This document shows positions 7,903 through 17,223 of a stretch of 64,000 bases of DNA, piece by piece. The notes under the pieces were generated by a model. It was not told the DNA's origin and searched no databases. It worked only from the letters and a program-made list of their open reading frames with translations. The stretch spans positions 186,001-250,000 of the forward strand of contig JAZAFR010000007.1 of NCBI GenBank assembly GCA_036121365.1, read 5' to 3'. Each line of letters starts with the position of its first letter. Position 1 is the first letter of the stretch. Source of the stretch: UBA7916 sp036121365 (GTDB lineage: Bacteria > Pseudomonadota > Gammaproteobacteria > Comchoanobacterales > Comchoanobacteraceae). The translations under genes were made by a program, and so were the position numbers.

Positions 7903-9825
7903 GTGGTAAACGATCAAGCGGTGAAGACCCAAAAGAAAAAGTTTGAAACTGAAACCAAACAGGTTTTAGAGCTTTTTGCAAAATGGTTATATCAGAATCG
8001 TGAGATTTTCTTGAGAGAGCTGGTCTCTAACGCGTCTGATGCAAATGATAAGTTGAAAATGCTGGCACTCAAAGATGAATCTTTGTTTGCTGGTGATGCA
8101 GATTTAAAGATTTGGGTGCAATACAATAAAGAAGCCAATACACTGTCTGTTCGAGACAACGGTATCGGTATGAGTTTAGAAGATGTCATAGAAAATCTTG
8201 GAACGATTGCAAAATCAGGCACCAAGCAGTTCATAGAGAAACTGTCACAGGAGCAGTCAAGTGATGCCAATGGTCAGCTGATTGGCCAATTTGGTGTTGG
8301 TTTTTATTCATCTTTGTGTGTTTCAGAAAAAGTTGAGGTTAGGACTTTAAAAGCAGGTCTTCCGAAAGACCAGGGCGTTTTTTGGAGCTCAAATGGTGTA
8401 GATGACTATGAAGTTGCGCCAATGGAGCTTCAATCAAGAGGGACTGAAATAGTGATGTATCTTAAAGAGGATGCTAAAGAATTTTTGGATGAATTTAGAT
8501 TGCGTAAAATTATTACGACATATTCTGATCACATTGCTTATCCCATTGTTATGTTCGTAGAGAAGACTTTAGAAGGTGAAACAGATAAAGATCAAAAGCC
8601 TAGAAAGGAAATTCAAGAAGAAGTTGTCAACCAAGCCAATGCCATATGGACAGTTCCTAAGAAGGAAATTAAAGATGAAGAGTACCAGGCGTTTTATAAG
8701 CATGTGTCTCATGACTTTAATCTTCCATTGGCATGGACTCATAATAAGGTTGAAGGAGGTAAGCTTGAATATACCAGTTTATTGTATATCCCTACCGAAG
8801 CGCCGTTTGATCTTTGGAACCGTGAATACAAGCATGGTCTTAAGTTGTATGTGCAACGGGTCTTCATTTTAGATGATGCAAAAAATCTGTTGCCAACTTA
8901 TCTTAGATTTGTCAAAGGTGTTGTGGATTCCAATGATTTGCCTTTGAATGTGTCTCGTGAAGTTCTACAAAATAGCCAAACAGTTGATATGATTCGTTCC
9001 GGTTGTGTTAAGCGAGTTCTAGACTTACTTGGTTATCTAGCAGAGCATGAAGCAGATAAATATCAAAAATTCTGGGATGCTTTTGGTGCCGTATTAAAAG
9101 AAGGGCCTGCCGAGGATTTTGCAAATAAGGATAAAATTGCGGGATTATTACGCTTTACCAGTACAAAGTGTGATTCTGAAAAGCAAACCTTGTCCTTGGA
9201 TCAATACATTGAGCGTATGGCAAAAGATCAGGATAAGATTTATTATGTGATTGCTGATGGTTATGATAGTGCCAAAAATAGTCCGCATTTAGAGCTTTTT
9301 TCTGAGAAGGGCATTGAGGTCTTGTTATTGAGTGATCGTGTAGATGAGTGGTTGGTGTCTCGTTTGACTGAGTATCAAGGGAAGAGTTTGGTTTCTGTTG
9401 CTCGAGGAGAGTTGGACTCCAATATGAAACTTGATGAAAAATCAGAAGAAGATTTAAAGAAAACAGAAGCTGATTTTGAGGATATCCTTAAACGTATTAA
9501 AGAGTCACTGTCAGATCGCGTTAAGGATGTGCGTGTTTCTAAGCGATTGACTAGCTCTGCTAGCTGTATTGTTGCTGATGATGATGAAATGAGTGCTAAT
9601 CTGCGACGAATGCTAATTGATTCTGGTCAGAGTGTGCCTGAAATGAAGCCAATATTAGAATTGAACTTGAAACATGCATTGTTGCAGCGTTTAAAGTCAG
9701 AGATGCAAGACGATAAGTTTGCTGATATCTCACATATTTTATTGGATCAAGCAATCCTGTCAGAAGGCGGAAGTTTGGATAATCCTTCTGCTTTTGTTAA
9801 GCGTATGAATGATCTTGTTTCATGA
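7903..9825 (+). CDS. htpG: chaperone protein HtpG (Hsp90)
   Basis: Cytoplasmic ATP-dependent chaperone. The GHKL ATP-binding N-domain shows the four conserved motifs: LRELVSNASDANDKL, DNGIGM, GTIAKSGTKQF and IGQFGVGFYS. The middle domain has WTHNKVEGGKLEYTSLLYIP, YVQRVFI and the catalytic-loop sequence GVVDSNDLPLNVSRE; a C-terminal dimerisation domain follows. GTG 7903 lies 7 bases after a GGAG ribosome-binding site, while ATG 7897 abuts it directly, so GTG is preferred (640 residues; E. coli 624). An intrinsic terminator follows. A poor match to a heat-shock promoter (CTTTCGA … ATCCATTT, 7758–7788) is visible upstream but is not convincing. Confidence 0.97.
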   Translation: MVNDQAVKTQKKKFETETKQVLELFAKWLYQNREIFLRELVSNASDANDKLKMLALKDESLFAGDADLKIWVQYNKEANTLSVRDNGIGMSLEDVIENLGTIAKSGTKQFIEKLSQEQSSDANGQLIGQFGVGFYSSLCVSEKVEVRTLKAGLPKDQGVFWSSNGVDDYEVAPMELQSRGTEIVMYLKEDAKEFLDEFRLRKIITTYSDHIAYPIVMFVEKTLEGETDKDQKPRKEIQEEVVNQANAIWTVPKKEIKDEEYQAFYKHVSHDFNLPLAWTHNKVEGGKLEYTSLLYIPTEAPFDLWNREYKHGLKLYVQRVFILDDAKNLLPTYLRFVKGVVDSNDLPLNVSREVLQNSQTVDMIRSGCVKRVLDLLGYLAEHEADKYQKFWDAFGAVLKEGPAEDFANKDKIAGLLRFTSTKCDSEKQTLSLDQYIERMAKDQDKIYYVIADGYDSAKNSPHLELFSEKGIEVLLLSDRVDEWLVSRLTEYQGKSLVSVARGELDSNMKLDEKSEEDLKKTEADFEDILKRIKESLSDRVKDVRVSKRLTSSASCIVADDDEMSANLRRMLIDSGQSVPEMKPILELNLKHALLQRLKSEMQDDKFADISHILLDQAILSEGGSLDNPSAFVKRMNDLVS

Positions 9826-9850
9826 AAACGTTGACAATTGTCTGAAGTTA

Positions 9851-9880
9851 AAAAAAGCCTGCTATCTAGCAGGCTTTTTT
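9851..9880. terminator. bidirectional rho-independent terminator
   Basis: The stem AAAAAAGCCTGCT / AGCAGGCTTTTTT (13 bp) has a 4-base loop, with A-run and T-run inside the palindrome, so it can stop transcription from both strands. It follows htpG and also faces the 3' end of the minus-strand gene at 9986. Confidence 0.85.
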
Positions 9881-9985
9881 ATTGGGAATAATTTTCTTTT
9901 TTATTCCAGAAAGATGTGAGGCAATTTGGATTTTATTCGATGTTTGATTTTCAGTTTGCGTTGTACATTCTTATTTGTTGGTTGA

Positions 9986-10540
9986 CTACTCTGATTGTGT
10001 TTTTTTGATTGATTTTTTGAGTTTTGCATAAAGGTTTATGTCTGAGTCTTTTATTTTTTCAATGGATTGAGATAGGTTTTTAATTGTTTCAACGTGGTTT
10101 AACCTGTATAGTCTGACGATTTTATTTGATATGCCTTGTTCAATCTCTTTGCACTTATTTTGCATGGCTTCATGTATTTCTTGGATGATGCTCATATATA
10201 TCTTACTTGCATATTTTCCTGTGTGAATGATTGTGTTGTTGATTTCAATGTACTCTCTTAGTAGCGTTTTGATTTCATCAATGAATTTTGTTAATCCTTT
10301 GTGTTCAAAAAGATTGGAATTTTGATCATTGACAACTTTTTCTATGTATTTTGCCATGTTGGTTGTTGCAATATAAAGTTCTTTGTCTGAATATTTTCTT
10401 ATGGATTTTCTGTCTAGGTTCATATTTTTGATGTTAATTTTTGATTCTGTAAAGCAAGGTATGTTGCTTCTGTAAACACGTTTAAATTCTTCAATTCTTT
10501 CAATAATGTTGACTCTAAAGTCGGATAGATGTTGTTGCAT
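9986..10540 (-). CDS. hypothetical helical protein
   Basis: A 184-residue protein of unknown family, Lys/Ile/Asn-rich and almost entirely predicted helix (IIERIEEFKRVYRSN, FIDEIKTLLREYIEINNTIIHTG, EIHEAMQNKCKEIEQG), without signal peptide or membrane segment. AGGA precedes the ATG by about 9 bases. It lies downstream of the Fis-like gene on the same strand (81-base gap), so the two may be co-transcribed, and its 3' end shares the bidirectional terminator with htpG. Its strongly biased A/I/K/N composition partly reflects lagging-strand location. Confidence 0.6.
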   Translation of the reverse strand: MQQHLSDFRVNIIERIEEFKRVYRSNIPCFTESKINIKNMNLDRKSIRKYSDKELYIATTNMAKYIEKVVNDQNSNLFEHKGLTKFIDEIKTLLREYIEINNTIIHTGKYASKIYMSIIQEIHEAMQNKCKEIEQGISNKIVRLYRLNHVETIKNLSQSIEKIKDSDINLYAKLKKSIKKTQSE

Positions 10541-10621
10541 TTTGTTTTCCTAATTTATTTATTATGTGTATTTTACTCTTTTATTATTAGGTTTTCATTA
10601 AGTGTTCTTTTTTTGCTGTGA

Positions 10622-10867
10622 TTAAGGGGTCATTTTTTTAATGTTCTCTAATTTTCTTCTCACTGTTAATCGGCTTAGCCCGAGAATTTTCGCGGCTTTT
10701 GAGATGTTGCCATCGGTTTGTTCTATGATGGTTTCAATTAGAGGTTTTTCAATTTTTTGTATGATCATTTCATAAAGGTTGGTTGGTAAAAAACCTTGAT
10801 GCTTGTCTAAATAAGATCTTAAAATGCTTGTGATCGCATGATTGAAGGAGTCATTGCTTTGTGACAT
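10622..10867 (-). CDS. Fis-family DNA-binding protein
   Basis: An 81-residue nucleoid/regulatory protein. The alignment with Fis is clear from LRSYL through LPTNLYEMIIQKIEKPLIETIIEQ to the helix-turn-helix GNISKAAKILGLSRLTVRRKLE, where E. coli Fis has [21 protein letters not shown]. The N-terminal arm that contacts Hin/Gin recombinases is shorter. ATG 10867 gives a Fis-like length; ATG 10900 and TTG 10924 would extend it and have no ribosome-binding site either. Legionellales often carry several Fis paralogues that regulate Dot/Icm effector genes, which gives this gene possible relevance here, by inference only. Confidence 0.8.
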   Translation of the reverse strand: MSQSNDSFNHAITSILRSYLDKHQGFLPTNLYEMIIQKIEKPLIETIIEQTDGNISKAAKILGLSRLTVRRKLENIKKMTP

Positions 10868-11009
10868 GGGTTTGAAATTGATGTAAAGTGTTGATATCAT
10901 AAATAATGTTTTTCGATAAATCAAGCGCTTGATCTGTCTTTTGGGCTTGAACTTTTTCCTTTAATCATTTATGATGTTGAATATTTTATGGTTTGTTTTT
11001 GGAGTGGTT

Positions 11010-11237
11010 ATGCCAACTTATGAGTTTGGGTGTCAAGATTGTGGTTATGAGTTTGAGGTGATTAAGAAAATGTCTGATCAAAGTTTGCCAGAATGTGTTA
11101 GATGTCAGTCTATTAAAGTTGAAAAATTATTGTCGGTGTCTTCTTTTCAGTTGAAAGGTTCGGGATGGGCTCACGATGGGTATGCCAATTCTCCTAATGT
11201 CAAGCAGGTTGGTCAGTCTGGTGTGGATGAGGGTTAG
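11010..11237 (+). CDS. FmdB-type zinc-ribbon protein
   Basis: A 75-residue protein with the FmdB/CxxC regulatory zinc ribbon: MPTYEFGCQDCGYEFEV, followed by a second CxxC (PECVRCQS), together binding one zinc. The family is often annotated as a putative regulator; its biochemical role is unknown. ATG 11010 is fixed by GGAG five bases upstream. It is the first gene of the conserved fmdB–DUF502–aspS–yebC group. Confidence 0.85.
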   Translation: MPTYEFGCQDCGYEFEVIKKMSDQSLPECVRCQSIKVEKLLSVSSFQLKGSGWAHDGYANSPNVKQVGQSGVDEG

Positions 11238-11273
11238 GAATGAATGGGCTTGTAATGGAAATGGAGAGTTGAT

Positions 11274-11891
11274 ATGAAAAAGTATTTGGTGACTGGTATT
11301 TTGATATGGGTTCCAATTCTGATTAGTTTGTTGTTCATTAGAGTCATTTTTAGGTTCAGTGACAATGCTTTATTGATGTTGCCTTCAGCATATCGGCCTG
11401 ATGTTTTATTGGGCGTTCATATTCCTGGTCTCGGATTGATTTTTGTGTTTTTGTTGCTATGGATTACAGGGTTACTTTTTCGCAACATGTTTGGGAAATT
11501 TATTGTGTCCGTGTGGGAAGTCGTTGTGACACATATTCCTTTGGTTAGCAGTATTCACAATGGGGTTAAGCAGGCACTCAAAGTGATTTTTACCACCAAT
11601 AAATCTTTTCAAGAAGTGGTTTTGGTGGAATATCCAAGGCGTGACTGTTGGAGTGTTGCTTTTGTTACCAATAGACAACAGGCGCATGGGGTGTTTAAGC
11701 ATGATACTTTGACTTTGTTTATCCCTACAACACCTAATCCAACTTCAGGATATGTCTTTGTGGTTGATGAGACTGATGTTCATTATTTGGATATGCCTGT
11801 TGATGAGGCTGTTAAATTTATTATTTCATTGGGTACAGTTGATGGGATAGGGGATAAAATTCGTCGTAAGAAAAAAGGGGAGAAATCATAA
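11274..11891 (+). CDS. DUF502 family membrane protein
   Basis: A 205-residue inner-membrane protein with two N-terminal membrane segments (YLVTGILIWVPILISLLFI and LGLIFVFLLLWITGLLF) and a cytoplasmic beta-rich domain with the family signatures IPLVSSIHNGVKQ, FQEVVLVEYPR and FIPTTPNPTSGYVF. Its function is unknown. In many gammaproteobacteria it sits directly upstream of aspS as here (1-base gap), so it is translated from the same message. Confidence 0.9.
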   Translation: MKKYLVTGILIWVPILISLLFIRVIFRFSDNALLMLPSAYRPDVLLGVHIPGLGLIFVFLLLWITGLLFRNMFGKFIVSVWEVVVTHIPLVSSIHNGVKQALKVIFTTNKSFQEVVLVEYPRRDCWSVAFVTNRQQAHGVFKHDTLTLFIPTTPNPTSGYVFVVDETDVHYLDMPVDEAVKFIISLGTVDGIGDKIRRKKKGEKS

Positions 11892-11892
11892 T

Positions 11893-13695
11893 ATGCAAAA
11901 TAGATATCGGAATATTTTGGCCAAGGATTTGAATAAAGATAAGGTAGGCCAGTCTGTGCGTTTGAGTGGATGGGTACATCGTTTTCGTGATCATGGGGGC
12001 GTTATTTTTATTGACTTGCGTGATCATACTGGATTGACTCAAGTGGTGTGTAATCCAGAAGATAAAGCAGTGTTTGAACTTGCAGAACGTTTGCGTTTTG
12101 AATATGTGGTCTCTGTTGAAGGTGTCATTCGTTTGCGTCCTGAAGGAACTGAAAATACTGATCTTTCTTCAGGTTCTATTGAGCTTGTCTGTAAAGATTT
12201 GACCATTTTAAATTCAAGTTTGCCATTGCCTTTTCCGATTGATCAACATGTTGATGGTGATGTGGGTGAAGAAGTCCGGTTAAAGTACCGTTTTTTGGAT
12301 TTAAGGCGGCATGAGATGGCGACTGCTTTGAAAGCCAGGTCAACGCTTTTAAATTGTGTGCGCAGTGTGTTGCAAGAAGCAGGTTTTTTAGAAATTGAAA
12401 CGCCTGTTTTGACAAAGCCTTCACCTGAAGGAGCGAGAGAATATCTTGTGCCCAGTCGTACGCATCCTGGTTCTGGTTATGCACTGCAGCAATCACCTCA
12501 ACAGTACAAACAACTCTTAATGATGGGCGGTGTTGATAAGTATTATCAAATTGCCAGATGTTTTCGAGATGAAGACCTGCGCCGAGATAGACAGCCTGAG
12601 TTTACTCAAATTGATTTAGAGATGGCATTTGTTGAGCAGGAAGATGTCATTACTGTTGTTGGAGATTTGTTGATTGCAATGATTAAAGCTGTTTGTAATA
12701 TTGATGTCGGGCCAATTAAACGTATGACTTGGCATGAAGTCATGAGGCTTTATGGTTCGGATAAGCCAGATTTGCGTATTCCTTTATTTTTTGTGCCTAT
12801 AGATGATTTGTGTGCGGATTGTGATTTTAAAGTGTTTAAAGATCCTGCAGTTGATGATGACTCTCGAGTGGTCGCCATGCGTATTCCTGAGGGAAGTAAA
12901 AAATTGTCAAGAAAGCAAATTGATGACTACACTGGATTTGTATCAACTTTCGGTGCAAAAGGTTTGGCTTATATTAAAGTCAATGACGCCACGTCCGGAC
13001 AAATGGACTTGCAATCTCCCATTGTGAAGTTTTTGGGTAAAGAGTGTGCTGAAAGTATTGTGTCACGCTGTCAATGTGAAACAGGTGATTTATTGTTTTT
13101 CGGAGCAGGAGATGCCAAAGTGGTCAATCAGTCAATGAATGCATTGCGCAGTGAAATTGCTAAAGATTTAGATTTATATGACTGTGATTTTGCGCCTTTG
13201 TGGGTGGTTGATTTTCCAATGTATGAGAAAGATGATGATGGACTAAAAGCAATGCACCATCCTTTCACCTCTCCTGCAGTTGACTCCATTGATCAGTTAA
13301 AAGGAAACCCTCTTTCATTGTTGTCTCAATCTTATGATTTGGTGCTCAATGGTTGTGAGTTGGGCAGTGGTTCTATTCGTATTTCAGATTGTGATATGCA
13401 ATATGCAGTCTTGGGTCTTTTGGGTTTAGATAAGGAGGCAAGTGACCAAGTGTTAGGACATATGCTCCAAGCTTTGCGTTATGGAGCTCCTCCACATGGT
13501 GGATTTGCTTTTGGAGTAGATCGGTTGGTGATGCTATTGATAGGTAAGTCATCAATACGTGATGTGATTTCTTTTCCAAAAAATCAAAATGCCAGCTGTC
13601 CTCTGACAGATGCTCCTAGTCTATTGGACAGCAAGGCTTTGCAAGAACTGGGTCTTAAAAATTCCAAAATGAAACGAGAGTTGGCTACTGAATAA
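11893..13695 (+). CDS. aspS: aspartyl-tRNA synthetase
   Basis: A class II aminoacyl-tRNA synthetase charging tRNA-Asp (possibly also tRNA-Asn if no AsnRS is encoded; not decidable here). An N-terminal OB-fold anticodon-binding domain (VRLSGWVHRFRDHGGVIFIDLRD) is followed by class II motif 1, motif 2 (CFRDEDLRRDRQPEFTQID), the bacterial GAD insertion domain and motif 3 (GFAFGVDRLVMLL). It is 600 residues, typical of the bacterial type (E. coli 590). The ribosome-binding site GGGGAG lies in the end of the DUF502 gene. Confidence 0.97.
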   Translation: MQNRYRNILAKDLNKDKVGQSVRLSGWVHRFRDHGGVIFIDLRDHTGLTQVVCNPEDKAVFELAERLRFEYVVSVEGVIRLRPEGTENTDLSSGSIELVCKDLTILNSSLPLPFPIDQHVDGDVGEEVRLKYRFLDLRRHEMATALKARSTLLNCVRSVLQEAGFLEIETPVLTKPSPEGAREYLVPSRTHPGSGYALQQSPQQYKQLLMMGGVDKYYQIARCFRDEDLRRDRQPEFTQIDLEMAFVEQEDVITVVGDLLIAMIKAVCNIDVGPIKRMTWHEVMRLYGSDKPDLRIPLFFVPIDDLCADCDFKVFKDPAVDDDSRVVAMRIPEGSKKLSRKQIDDYTGFVSTFGAKGLAYIKVNDATSGQMDLQSPIVKFLGKECAESIVSRCQCETGDLLFFGAGDAKVVNQSMNALRSEIAKDLDLYDCDFAPLWVVDFPMYEKDDDGLKAMHHPFTSPAVDSIDQLKGNPLSLLSQSYDLVLNGCELGSGSIRISDCDMQYAVLGLLGLDKEASDQVLGHMLQALRYGAPPHGGFAFGVDRLVMLLIGKSSIRDVISFPKNQNASCPLTDAPSLLDSKALQELGLKNSKMKRELATE

Positions 13696-13744
13696 CATTG
13701 TATGGGATATTTTAGAAATAATGATGATAGATAGGAGATGTTGA

Positions 13745-14473
13745 GTGGCAGGACACAGTAAATGGGCAAATATTAAGCATAGAAAGGGCCGGCAAGATGC
13801 ATTGCGCGGCAAAATGAATACAAAGTTAATTCGAGAGATTACTGTGGCGACAAAAGAAGCAGGAGGAGATCCTAGCTCGAATCCACGGTTGCGACTTGCC
13901 ATCGATAAGGCAAGTCGTGCCAATGTGACCAAAGACAGCATTAAAAAAGCAATCGATAAAGGTATGGGGAATGTAGACGGGGCTGATTATCAGGAAGTTC
14001 GTTATGAAGGTTATGGTCCTCAGGGTGTTGCAATTTTAGTTTTGTGCTTGACCGATAATAAAAATCGCACGGTTGCTGAAGTGAGGCATGCTTTTAATAA
14101 ATATGGAGGGAATTTGGGTACTGACGGATCGGTTGGTTATTTGTTTGTCAGAAAAGGTGTTGTGGTGATTGATTCGGTAAATCTTGATGATGATTTGATT
14201 GAGAAGGCTTTGGATTTGGGTGTGGATGATGTCACTGAAGGGGATGAAGAAAATACAGTTCAACTTGTGATGTCATCAAATTTACTTTCTGAAGTGGTTG
14301 ATAGACTGAAGTCTTTTGATTATGAGATCACACAAGCTGATCATTTATGGATTGCCGAAACACATCAAAAGCTGGATCAGGGTTCTTATGAGAAGTTTGA
14401 AACTTTATATGATGCTTTATTGGAATTGGATGATGTTCAATCGGTTTTTGCCAATGCTGAAATGGCTGAGTGA
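13745..14473 (+). CDS. yebC: YebC/TACO1 family protein
   Basis: A 242-residue member of the YebC family, recognised by its invariant N-terminus (MAGHSKWANIKHRKGRQDA) and the acidic C-terminal domains. Family members act in translation of difficult proline stretches and have also been described as transcription regulators. The start is GTG 13745 with an AGGAG site upstream. It lies between aspS and the ABC exporter gene; in relatives it directly precedes ruvC. Confidence 0.95.
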   Translation: MAGHSKWANIKHRKGRQDALRGKMNTKLIREITVATKEAGGDPSSNPRLRLAIDKASRANVTKDSIKKAIDKGMGNVDGADYQEVRYEGYGPQGVAILVLCLTDNKNRTVAEVRHAFNKYGGNLGTDGSVGYLFVRKGVVVIDSVNLDDDLIEKALDLGVDDVTEGDEENTVQLVMSSNLLSEVVDRLKSFDYEITQADHLWIAETHQKLDQGSYEKFETLYDALLELDDVQSVFANAEMAE

Positions 14474-14494
14474 GTGTGGTAAAGGAGTTGATGG

Positions 14495-16282
14495 GTGAAG
14501 AATAATCCAAAAAGTTTGTTGAGATTCATTTGGTTTTTTGTGAAAGAAAAGCTGGTTTGGTACTTGGGGGTTTTGTTTTTTACTTTTGCATTTTCTATGC
14601 TCACTTGTGCCTCATCTTATGCTTTAAAATTAATCATTGATGTGGTTGAGGCAACAAATGATCCCAGTTTGGTAGGACGTGATATTTTTTGGCCTTGTGT
14701 ATTTTTTATGGGGTGCTATGTCAGTATTAGTATTTCACTGCGTTTTAGAAACATTTGTGGTCGATTTTTCTATCCGGCTGTGCAGCGTTTGATGACAACC
14801 AGCTTACATAAATCTTTACAGAAAAAACAATTTCATTATTTTCAAGATCATCTGACAGGGGCTGTTGCCAATCGTGTGATTGGTTTAACTCGTAGTTCAA
14901 TTGAGCTTTTAGAGCTTGGGGTGACTTCTTGGTTTACTTTGTCTTTGGTGGTGTTGTATTTGATATTTTTGATGCTTTGCTCGCCTTGGTTTACGCTGGC
15001 ATATTGTGTTTGGTTGATGGTGTTTATTCCAGTGACGTTATGGGTGAGTTCATATGCGAATGATTTTTCAAAGGGTTATGCAGAAAGTCAGATGACGCTT
15101 GCTGGCTGTTTGGTAGATAGCATTAATAATATTTATTTTGTTAAGCTTTTTGGACAGTACTTTCATGAAGAAGAAAGGATAGATAGAGCCAGTGGTGATA
15201 CATTTACAAAAAACGTCAGATTGACCAATTATCTTATTAAGTTGAGATTGGTTCTTGATTTTTTTGTGCTTTTGATTTTATTTGTTAACTTGTTTCTATT
15301 GGTTTACCTGTATCAATATGGGCTTGTGACCATGGGGGATTTTGCTTTTGTGATTACAACAACATTGGATATCTCATGGTATATTTGGGAATATTTTGGT
15401 GAGCAGTTTTTTAGAATGATTCAAGAATATGGTCATGCTCAGCAAGGGTTTTTATTGTTTAAAAACCCCATGTATTACAAGGATATTCCAAATGCTAAGC
15501 CTTTGATCGTAGAGCATGGGAAAATTGAATTTAAAAAAATGACTTACTATTATCAAGAATCAAATAAGCTTTTTGATGATTTTGATTGTGTTATTAAGCC
15601 TGGAGAAAAAGTGGGTTTGGTTGGGTATTCTGGCAGTGGGAAGACCACTTTGCTACATTTACTGTTACGCTTTTTACCTGCTGTGGGTGGTGATATATGC
15701 ATTGATGGTCAGAGTCTATCTACGGTGACGATGGAGTCGGTTCGAGAAAATATAGCTATGATTCCTCAAGATACGACGCTTTTTCATCGATCAATTTATG
15801 ATAATATTTGTTATGGAGATACCAAGGCGTCGCGTAAAGATGTCATTAAAGCGGCAAAAAGAGCTCATGCGCATGATTTTATCATGCAGTTGCCGGAAGG
15901 GTATGATACCGTTGTGGGCGAAAGAGGTGGTAAACTTTCTGGAGGACAGTGTCAACGCATTGCCATTGCGAGGGCCTTTTTGAAAGATGCACCTGTGTTG
16001 CTTTTGGATGAGGCCACTTCAAGTTTGGATACGGTGACAGAGAAAGCCATTTATGAAAGTTTGCAAGAATTGATTCAGGATCGCACAACCATTGTGATTG
16101 CACATAGGCTTTCTACTATCAAGTCCATGGATAGAATCATTGTTTTGGACTCAGGTGTTGTGGTTGAGCAAGGCTCTCATCGAGCCTTGATCGCAAAAAA
16201 AGGTTATTATGCCAACATGTGGAAACATCAGTCTGATCAAGATATGCTCGATGATTCCCTTCCTGTAGAAGAAGGTGTTTAA
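14495..16282 (+). CDS. ABC exporter (fused membrane and ATPase domains)
   Basis: A 595-residue half-transporter of the MsbA/multidrug exporter type. Six membrane helices (residues ~15–300) carry the ABC type-1 fold; the ATPase domain follows with Walker A GYSGSGKTT, Q-loop MIPQDTTLF, signature LSGGQCQRIAIARA, Walker B VLLLDEATSSLD and the switch histidine in VIAHRLST. Homodimers export lipids, drugs or peptides; the substrate is not readable. MsbA itself is 580–600 residues and usually pairs with lpxK, which is absent here, so I do not assign msbA. Start GTG 14495 follows AAAGGAG. It sits between yebC and ruvC, where most relatives have no such gene. Confidence 0.88.
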   Translation: MKNNPKSLLRFIWFFVKEKLVWYLGVLFFTFAFSMLTCASSYALKLIIDVVEATNDPSLVGRDIFWPCVFFMGCYVSISISLRFRNICGRFFYPAVQRLMTTSLHKSLQKKQFHYFQDHLTGAVANRVIGLTRSSIELLELGVTSWFTLSLVVLYLIFLMLCSPWFTLAYCVWLMVFIPVTLWVSSYANDFSKGYAESQMTLAGCLVDSINNIYFVKLFGQYFHEEERIDRASGDTFTKNVRLTNYLIKLRLVLDFFVLLILFVNLFLLVYLYQYGLVTMGDFAFVITTTLDISWYIWEYFGEQFFRMIQEYGHAQQGFLLFKNPMYYKDIPNAKPLIVEHGKIEFKKMTYYYQESNKLFDDFDCVIKPGEKVGLVGYSGSGKTTLLHLLLRFLPAVGGDICIDGQSLSTVTMESVRENIAMIPQDTTLFHRSIYDNICYGDTKASRKDVIKAAKRAHAHDFIMQLPEGYDTVVGERGGKLSGGQCQRIAIARAFLKDAPVLLLDEATSSLDTVTEKAIYESLQELIQDRTTIVIAHRLSTIKSMDRIIVLDSGVVVEQGSHRALIAKKGYYANMWKHQSDQDMLDDSLPVEEGV

Positions 16283-16561
16283 AACAGTGGCTCTTGTTGA
16301 TTTTAAGATCCGGTTTTAACGGCAACTGCTACATCATTGATGCTGGCTTTAACTTTGGTTTCTGGTTTGCTTGTTTGGGATTAATAAATCTGACTTTCAT
16401 TTCTATTACACAGTGTTTGAGGTTTTTCTGTAGCAATAATTATTTCGTGTATTGGTTTTGATGGTCTTCTGGTGATTTCTTGATTCCTTGATCTTGTTAT
16501 GCATTTTGGGATGTAGTATTGTTGAACTGGAATTGAGTTAATTTTTATTTAAGGATTGGAT

Positions 16562-17131
16562 GTGTTTGTAAAGAGTTTTTTAAATGTGGTTTCGCTATTG
16601 GCGGTTGCTGGCAGTACTGGAGTGGTCTTTGCAGACTCGCACCAGAAATCACCGTATGTTGATGCTGAGGGTTATTAAGTGGTCGACATTCATCCCAGTA
16701 ATCCAGAGAAATATGTTCAACAAAAGGTGATTGATGTTCCAGATATCAAAGGTCATGTGATTCGTATTCTTGAAACAGAGCAAAAAATATCTGATACAAA
16801 ACTGTGTAATGGTGACAGCCTTGTTTTAAAAGAGGTATATGCTATGGCAGATTATATTGATCATGATGGAAGCTTTTTGGGTTATCTTATATATAATACA
16901 GAAAAAGGAGATCGATTGTTTTTAAAAATCACTGCAAACTCTCAAAAGAAAGTAGGCGAGGATTTGTCTGATATTCAGGCTGTAGGTAGAATTTTAGGAG
17001 GTTATGGAGACTTATCTGCAGTTTAAGGTGATTATCAAGTTGTGGGTAAGTTTAATAGAGATAAAGAGATAATCAAGCCCATCATGAATAAACTGCGCTA
17101 TAAAATTGTAGATAAAGACGCCAAGAAGTAA
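16562..17131 (+). pseudogene. secreted-protein gene copy 1, two in-frame stops
   Basis: Reading from GTG 16562 (AAGGA six bases upstream), 190 codons stay in frame to TAA 17129–17131 but are interrupted by TAA at 16676–16678 and TAA at 17024–17026. Skipping the stops gives a signal peptide (FLNVVSLLAVAGSTGVVFA, cleavage before DSHQ) and a mature domain with NPEKYVQQKVIDVPDIKGHV, TKLCNGDSL, YIDHDG and KLRYKIVDKDAKK. The downstream tandem copy has TGT and GAA at the two stop positions. There are no frameshifts relative to that copy. The family is unknown. Most likely a recently inactivated gene. Confidence 0.7.
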
Positions 17132-17223
17132 GATGAGCCTTGATTATTAAGGCCGTGGTCTTTTTATTAATTTGAGATTACACTATTATTAGGTTGAGCT
17201 TAAATTTTTTATTTTGGGAGTGT

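Noticed and set aside
14495..16282. Assigning the ABC exporter as msbA
   Set aside because: The fold and length fit, but the lpxK context is missing and substrate-specific features cannot be read.
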